Assembly: GCA_963704815.1 (NCBI GenBank)
Contig: CAVPHU010000008.1
Span: 1 to 25,234 of the forward strand
From: DATKWD01 sp963704815
GTDB taxonomy: Bacteria > Actinomycetota > Acidimicrobiia > Acidimicrobiales > Salinilacustritrichaceae
Direction: 5' to 3'
Length of the DNA: 25,234 nucleotides
This document shows, in pieces, positions 22,726 through 25,234 of the stretch (its first letter is position 1; every line of letters begins with the position of its first letter). A program made the translations under genes and the position numbers. The notes below the pieces were generated by a model, which was not told where the DNA came from, did not search any database, and saw only the letters and a list, made by a program, of their open reading frames with translations.

Positions 22726-24390
22726 TCACAGGACGCGCACGACACCCGCGACCGGGTCGACCTCGACGGTTGCCCCGGACGCGATGGAGGTGGCGGCCGC
22801 AGCGCCGACGACCGTCGGGACGCGGTACTCACGAGCGACGATCGCGGCGTGGCACATCGGACCCCCTTCTTCGACCACGAGCGCGCCGACAAGCGGCAGA
22901 AGCGAGTTGAACGCCGGCCCGGTGAACGGGGCGATGAGGACGTCCCCCTGCTCGAGCTGCTCCATCGCGTCGGCGATGTCGCCGACAACGCACGCACGAC
23001 CTCGATAGGACGTGTCGCCGATCCCGGTCCCGTGGAGCGGCGCATGCGTCGCGTCGGTCGCGTCCGCCATCAGGTTCGCGATGAGGGCGGCGGTGACCCG
23101 GGCCATGGGGGCCGGGAACACGTCGAGCGGTGGTTGGGCTTCGGGATCGCCGAGGGTGCGGGGTGGCGGTGCAGCTTCGACGAGGTCTCGTCGTTTGGCC
23201 CGGGCGTCGATTTCTTCGGCGGCCGGCCCTCGGCCCGTCCGCAGGAGCGCGTCGATCTCGTGCGGTGGGAGCTCAGCCGCGTGCTCGGCGTCCACGAGGA
23301 GGCCCCTACCCACGAGCCGGCGACCGACTTCGAGCATGGCCCGGCGCACGAGGCCGCCCGGCCAGTTCATGCACAGACCGCGGACGTCGTCGCGTTGGCG
23401 GTGACCATACCGTGCCTCTTCGAGCACTTCGTCGAAGAGGCTGCGTTCCGGTTCGGGAACCTGGTCACGAACGGCGCTCGGGTCAACGGGATCGAATGTC
23501 GCATCCGTCGCGGCGAGCACGGCCCGGAGCTGCAGCGACGGTGCCTCCGCGAGGGTGGGCCGATCGATGTCATCGCTCATGACGAGGCGCCACGAGTGCA
23601 GCTCGACCCACGAGTCGATGGCGTCACGCGCACCGTCGCCCAGAGCGCGCACGTCGTCGAGCGTCCTCGGCGTCCCGTCGGCACCGGTGAGCGCTGCCGC
23701 GACCGGCCGCAACAGCACGGCCGTCTCGACTGTCGCCGGCGAACAACCCGCCAGCAACGACATCATCGTCGCCGCGTCGATGTCCCAGCGCTCACCATGA
23801 GCGATGAGGTCGCCGGTCGGGATCATGTCGGCGCCATGAGTGTCCATGGTGCGGCGCGTGCCATCGGTGTGGTGGGCCAGGCAGTCGGCGAGATGTCCGG
23901 CCAGAGCGTCGTCGTCGAGGTCGGCCAGCTCGACTCGCTGCAGCTCCAGGTTCCGCTCGAGCACCTCGTGCCGCCCCTGCTCGAACCAGGCATCGACCTC
24001 GGCTCGCCACCGCCGCTCGGACAACGCCGCGGCCGCAGTCCGATTACGGCGGCGGAGTTCGGGGTGCAGACGGGTGAGCACCTTCATGATCAACGCCGGA
24101 GGCGGTGCGCTCGCCTTCTCACCCTCGCCGACGGCGTGGGGTCGGATGTAGAAGCAGCCTTCCACGAGTCGGCCCCGCACTTCGTCGAAGGGAAGGCCGT
24201 AGCGCTCGAGACTGGCGCGGATCCCCGTCTCGAATCCGGAGACGTATCCGTCGCGGAGCAGATGGGAGAGGGGCCGGAGCCCGTGATGCGTCGTCTCGAG
24301 CTCCCAACACCCGGCGCCCGGTGGATCGAACATCACCGGCTTGCCCGTGCCGGTGTCGCCGGTTGCCAGTGCCTCGCCGTGAAGATTCAT
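22726..24390 (-). CDS. PEP-utilising enzyme mobile-domain protein, no ATP-grasp domain
   Basis: A 554-residue protein. The C-terminal ~90 residues are the swivelling phosphohistidine domain: DVLIAPFTGPAFNSLLP, then GALVVEEGGPMCHAAIVARE with the phosphorylatable His, YRVPTVVGAA, and GATVEVDPVAGVVRVL. The rest resembles the long helical middle region seen in actinobacterial PEP-utiliser/rifampicin-phosphotransferase-like proteins. The N-terminal PPDK ATP-binding domain is absent, so it would need a partner for phosphotransfer, or act otherwise. ATG 24390. Divergent from a TetR gene and followed by a GNAT. Confidence 0.82.
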   Translation of the reverse strand: MNLHGEALATGDTGTGKPVMFDPPGAGCWELETTHHGLRPLSHLLRDGYVSGFETGIRASLERYGLPFDEVRGRLVEGCFYIRPHAVGEGEKASAPPPALIMKVLTRLHPELRRRNRTAAAALSERRWRAEVDAWFEQGRHEVLERNLELQRVELADLDDDALAGHLADCLAHHTDGTRRTMDTHGADMIPTGDLIAHGERWDIDAATMMSLLAGCSPATVETAVLLRPVAAALTGADGTPRTLDDVRALGDGARDAIDSWVELHSWRLVMSDDIDRPTLAEAPSLQLRAVLAATDATFDPVDPSAVRDQVPEPERSLFDEVLEEARYGHRQRDDVRGLCMNWPGGLVRRAMLEVGRRLVGRGLLVDAEHAAELPPHEIDALLRTGRGPAAEEIDARAKRRDLVEAAPPPRTLGDPEAQPPLDVFPAPMARVTAALIANLMADATDATHAPLHGTGIGDTSYRGRACVVGDIADAMEQLEQGDVLIAPFTGPAFNSLLPLVGALVVEEGGPMCHAAIVAREYRVPTVVGAAAATSIASGATVEVDPVAGVVRVL

Positions 24391-24429
24391 CGCTTCGAGC
24401 CTCTTGCCATTGTGCGATCATTTCACGGG

Positions 24430-24468
24430 AGATGATCTCTTGTCAATACATATCTCTTCTGCTAATAT
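24430..24468. promoter_or_regulatory. Overlapping divergent promoters with palindromic operator, tetR / PEP-utiliser gene
   Basis: On the plus strand, TTGTCA (24440–24445), 17 bases and TAATAT (24463–24468) form a near-consensus promoter ending seven bases before ATG 24476. On the minus strand TTGACA (24446–24441) with AATGAT 18 bases on could drive the PEP-utiliser operon. GAGATGATCTC (24430–24440) is a perfect palindrome with one central base and overlaps both promoters, a likely TetR operator. Confidence 0.55.
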
Positions 24469-24475
24469 GGTCGTC

Positions 24476-25082
24476 ATGGGCCACCGCAAGTACGCCTCGC
24501 CACTGCGGGAACGACAAGCCGACCAGACCCGCAACGAGATCCTCGACGCTCTCGTCGCCTTGTTGGCCGATCGCCCGGTCGACGAAGTGACGACGAGGGA
24601 GCTGGCCAGAGCTGCCGGCGTCTCCGAGAGCACCGTCTATCGACACTTCCCCGATCGCTCGGCGCTCGTCGATGCGCTGGCCGAGCGCTTCACGTCCTCC
24701 GGCGGGGACGCACCCACCTACCCCGACCGGATGGAGGACCTCGCGGCGTCGGCGATCGAGATCATGGGCGTCCTCGAGGACCACCACGTCGAGGCCCAAG
24801 CCGAAGCGCTGCTCAACGCAGATCCGCGGCGGTACACGAACCAGACCAGCCAACACACCGAACATCTCCGCTCGCTCATTGCGAGCGAACTCCCCCACCT
24901 CACCGACGGTCAACAGCGCTCGGTGGTGGCGATCGCCCGGGTGCTCCTCTCCGCTCAGACCTGGCTGCGCCTCGCGCGCGGAGTTCGGAATCGACGGGCA
25001 CGAGTCCGGACCGGTCGTGGCATGGACAATCGACGCGATGCGCAAGGAGATCGAACGCGGCAACCCACCGCCGGCTTCATGA
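24476..25082 (+). CDS. TetR-family transcriptional regulator, frameshift near 24972–24981
   Basis: N-terminal HTH: RNEILDALVALLADRPVDEV, TTRELARAAGVSESTVYRHF, PDRSALVDALAERF, the canonical TetR pattern. The ligand domain follows to TWLRLA. Beyond a CGCGCGCG stretch (24972–24981) the expected C-terminus, EFGIDGHESGPVVAWTIDAM and EIERGNPPPAS, is one frame away and stops at 25082. About 201 residues after repair. ATG 24476 is preferred to 24467 because the -10 box covers the latter; the transcript would then be leaderless. It probably represses the divergent PEP-utiliser–GNAT pair and itself. Confidence 0.85.
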
Positions 25083-25159
25083 TCCGGAGTGGGTCGACTG
25101 CGAAGTCCACCGCCGTCCGTGGTCTACATCGCCGGGTCGGCTCGGTACACGTCGAGTGC

Positions 25160-25234
25160 GGTAACTCCCGCGGTAACTCCCACCGGCCAGATTCGGCGGC
25201 TCGAAAAGCGCTGTGACCAGGACTTTCGCGACCC
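25160..25234 (+). repeat. Right-edge repeat matching the sequence that precedes att3
   Basis: Two GGTAACTCCC units (25160–25187), then a stretch aligning with 20431–20483 with few mismatches and one extra base, both ending …TTTCGCGAC. At 20496 the att3 core begins 13 bases after that point, so a fourth core would be expected at about 25,245–25,270, just beyond the window. Confidence 0.65.

Noticed and set aside
20413..25187. CRISPR array from GGTAACTCCC repeats
   Set aside because: Units are only 11–12 bp, irregularly spaced and without uniform spacers or cas genes.
12595..25234. An integrase or transposase gene within the cassettes
   Set aside because: No frame shows the tyrosine R-H-R-Y pattern, a serine-recombinase N-terminus or a DDE motif. 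The recombinase, if any, is outside the window.

Overview
The window is high-GC bacterial DNA with actinobacterial habits: frequent GTG starts, 4-bp ATGA/GTGA gene overlaps, a JAMM peptidase–CysM cysteine pair, a murI–rph–rdgB operon and smpB next to ssrA. The protein sequences look most like deep-branching Actinobacteria such as Acidimicrobiia. That placement is an inference from family resemblance, not a computed phylogeny.

Bases 1–12,594 look like ordinary chromosome. In order they hold: the 3' part of a Nei-type DNA glycosylase; a tiny remnant that may be a D-threonine aldolase-like gene; a minus-strand operon murI–rph–rdgB; an aldo/keto reductase; a GNAT acetyltransferase; an NTF2-like protein; a HAD hydrolase; an acetoacetate-decarboxylase-like gene; a minus-strand cluster vanY-like–mec-like–cysM; a membrane GGDEF–EAL protein with a degenerate GGDEF motif; smpB; and the tmRNA gene ssrA.

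Bases 12,572–25,234 are accessory DNA anchored at the 3' end of ssrA. The tmRNA 3' end is repeated at 15,875–15,938 (64 bp, 5 mismatches, including the trailer hairpin) and at 20,496–20,518 (23 bp identical). A block that precedes the third copy recurs at the right edge, so a fourth copy is predicted just outside the window. The repeats delimit three consecutive cassettes. Cassette 1 holds a DUF4188 protein, an unknown ORF, an AbiE toxin–antitoxin pair and an MntA-like nucleotidyltransferase interrupted by a 15-C run. Cassette 2 holds a 1,100-residue cyclase-like/ATPase regulator and a Phd–VapC pair. Cassette 3 holds a truncated Ddn-like oxidoreductase, a CrtO-type acyltransferase-like membrane protein, a gene scar related to cassette 1, a GNAT, a stand-alone PEP-utiliser mobile-domain protein and a divergent TetR regulator. 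No integrase or transposase is visible. Short direct and inverted repeats beside the att-like copies look like recombinase arm sites. The integrase-less, toxin–antitoxin-bearing array at ssrA is the most interesting item here.

A caution: at least six conserved genes, including the normally indispensable murI and smpB, need a single-base frame change to read through. That is best explained by indel errors in the sequence, so frameshifts here should not be read as true pseudogenes without checking. Affected genes are given as one feature with the approximate shift position.
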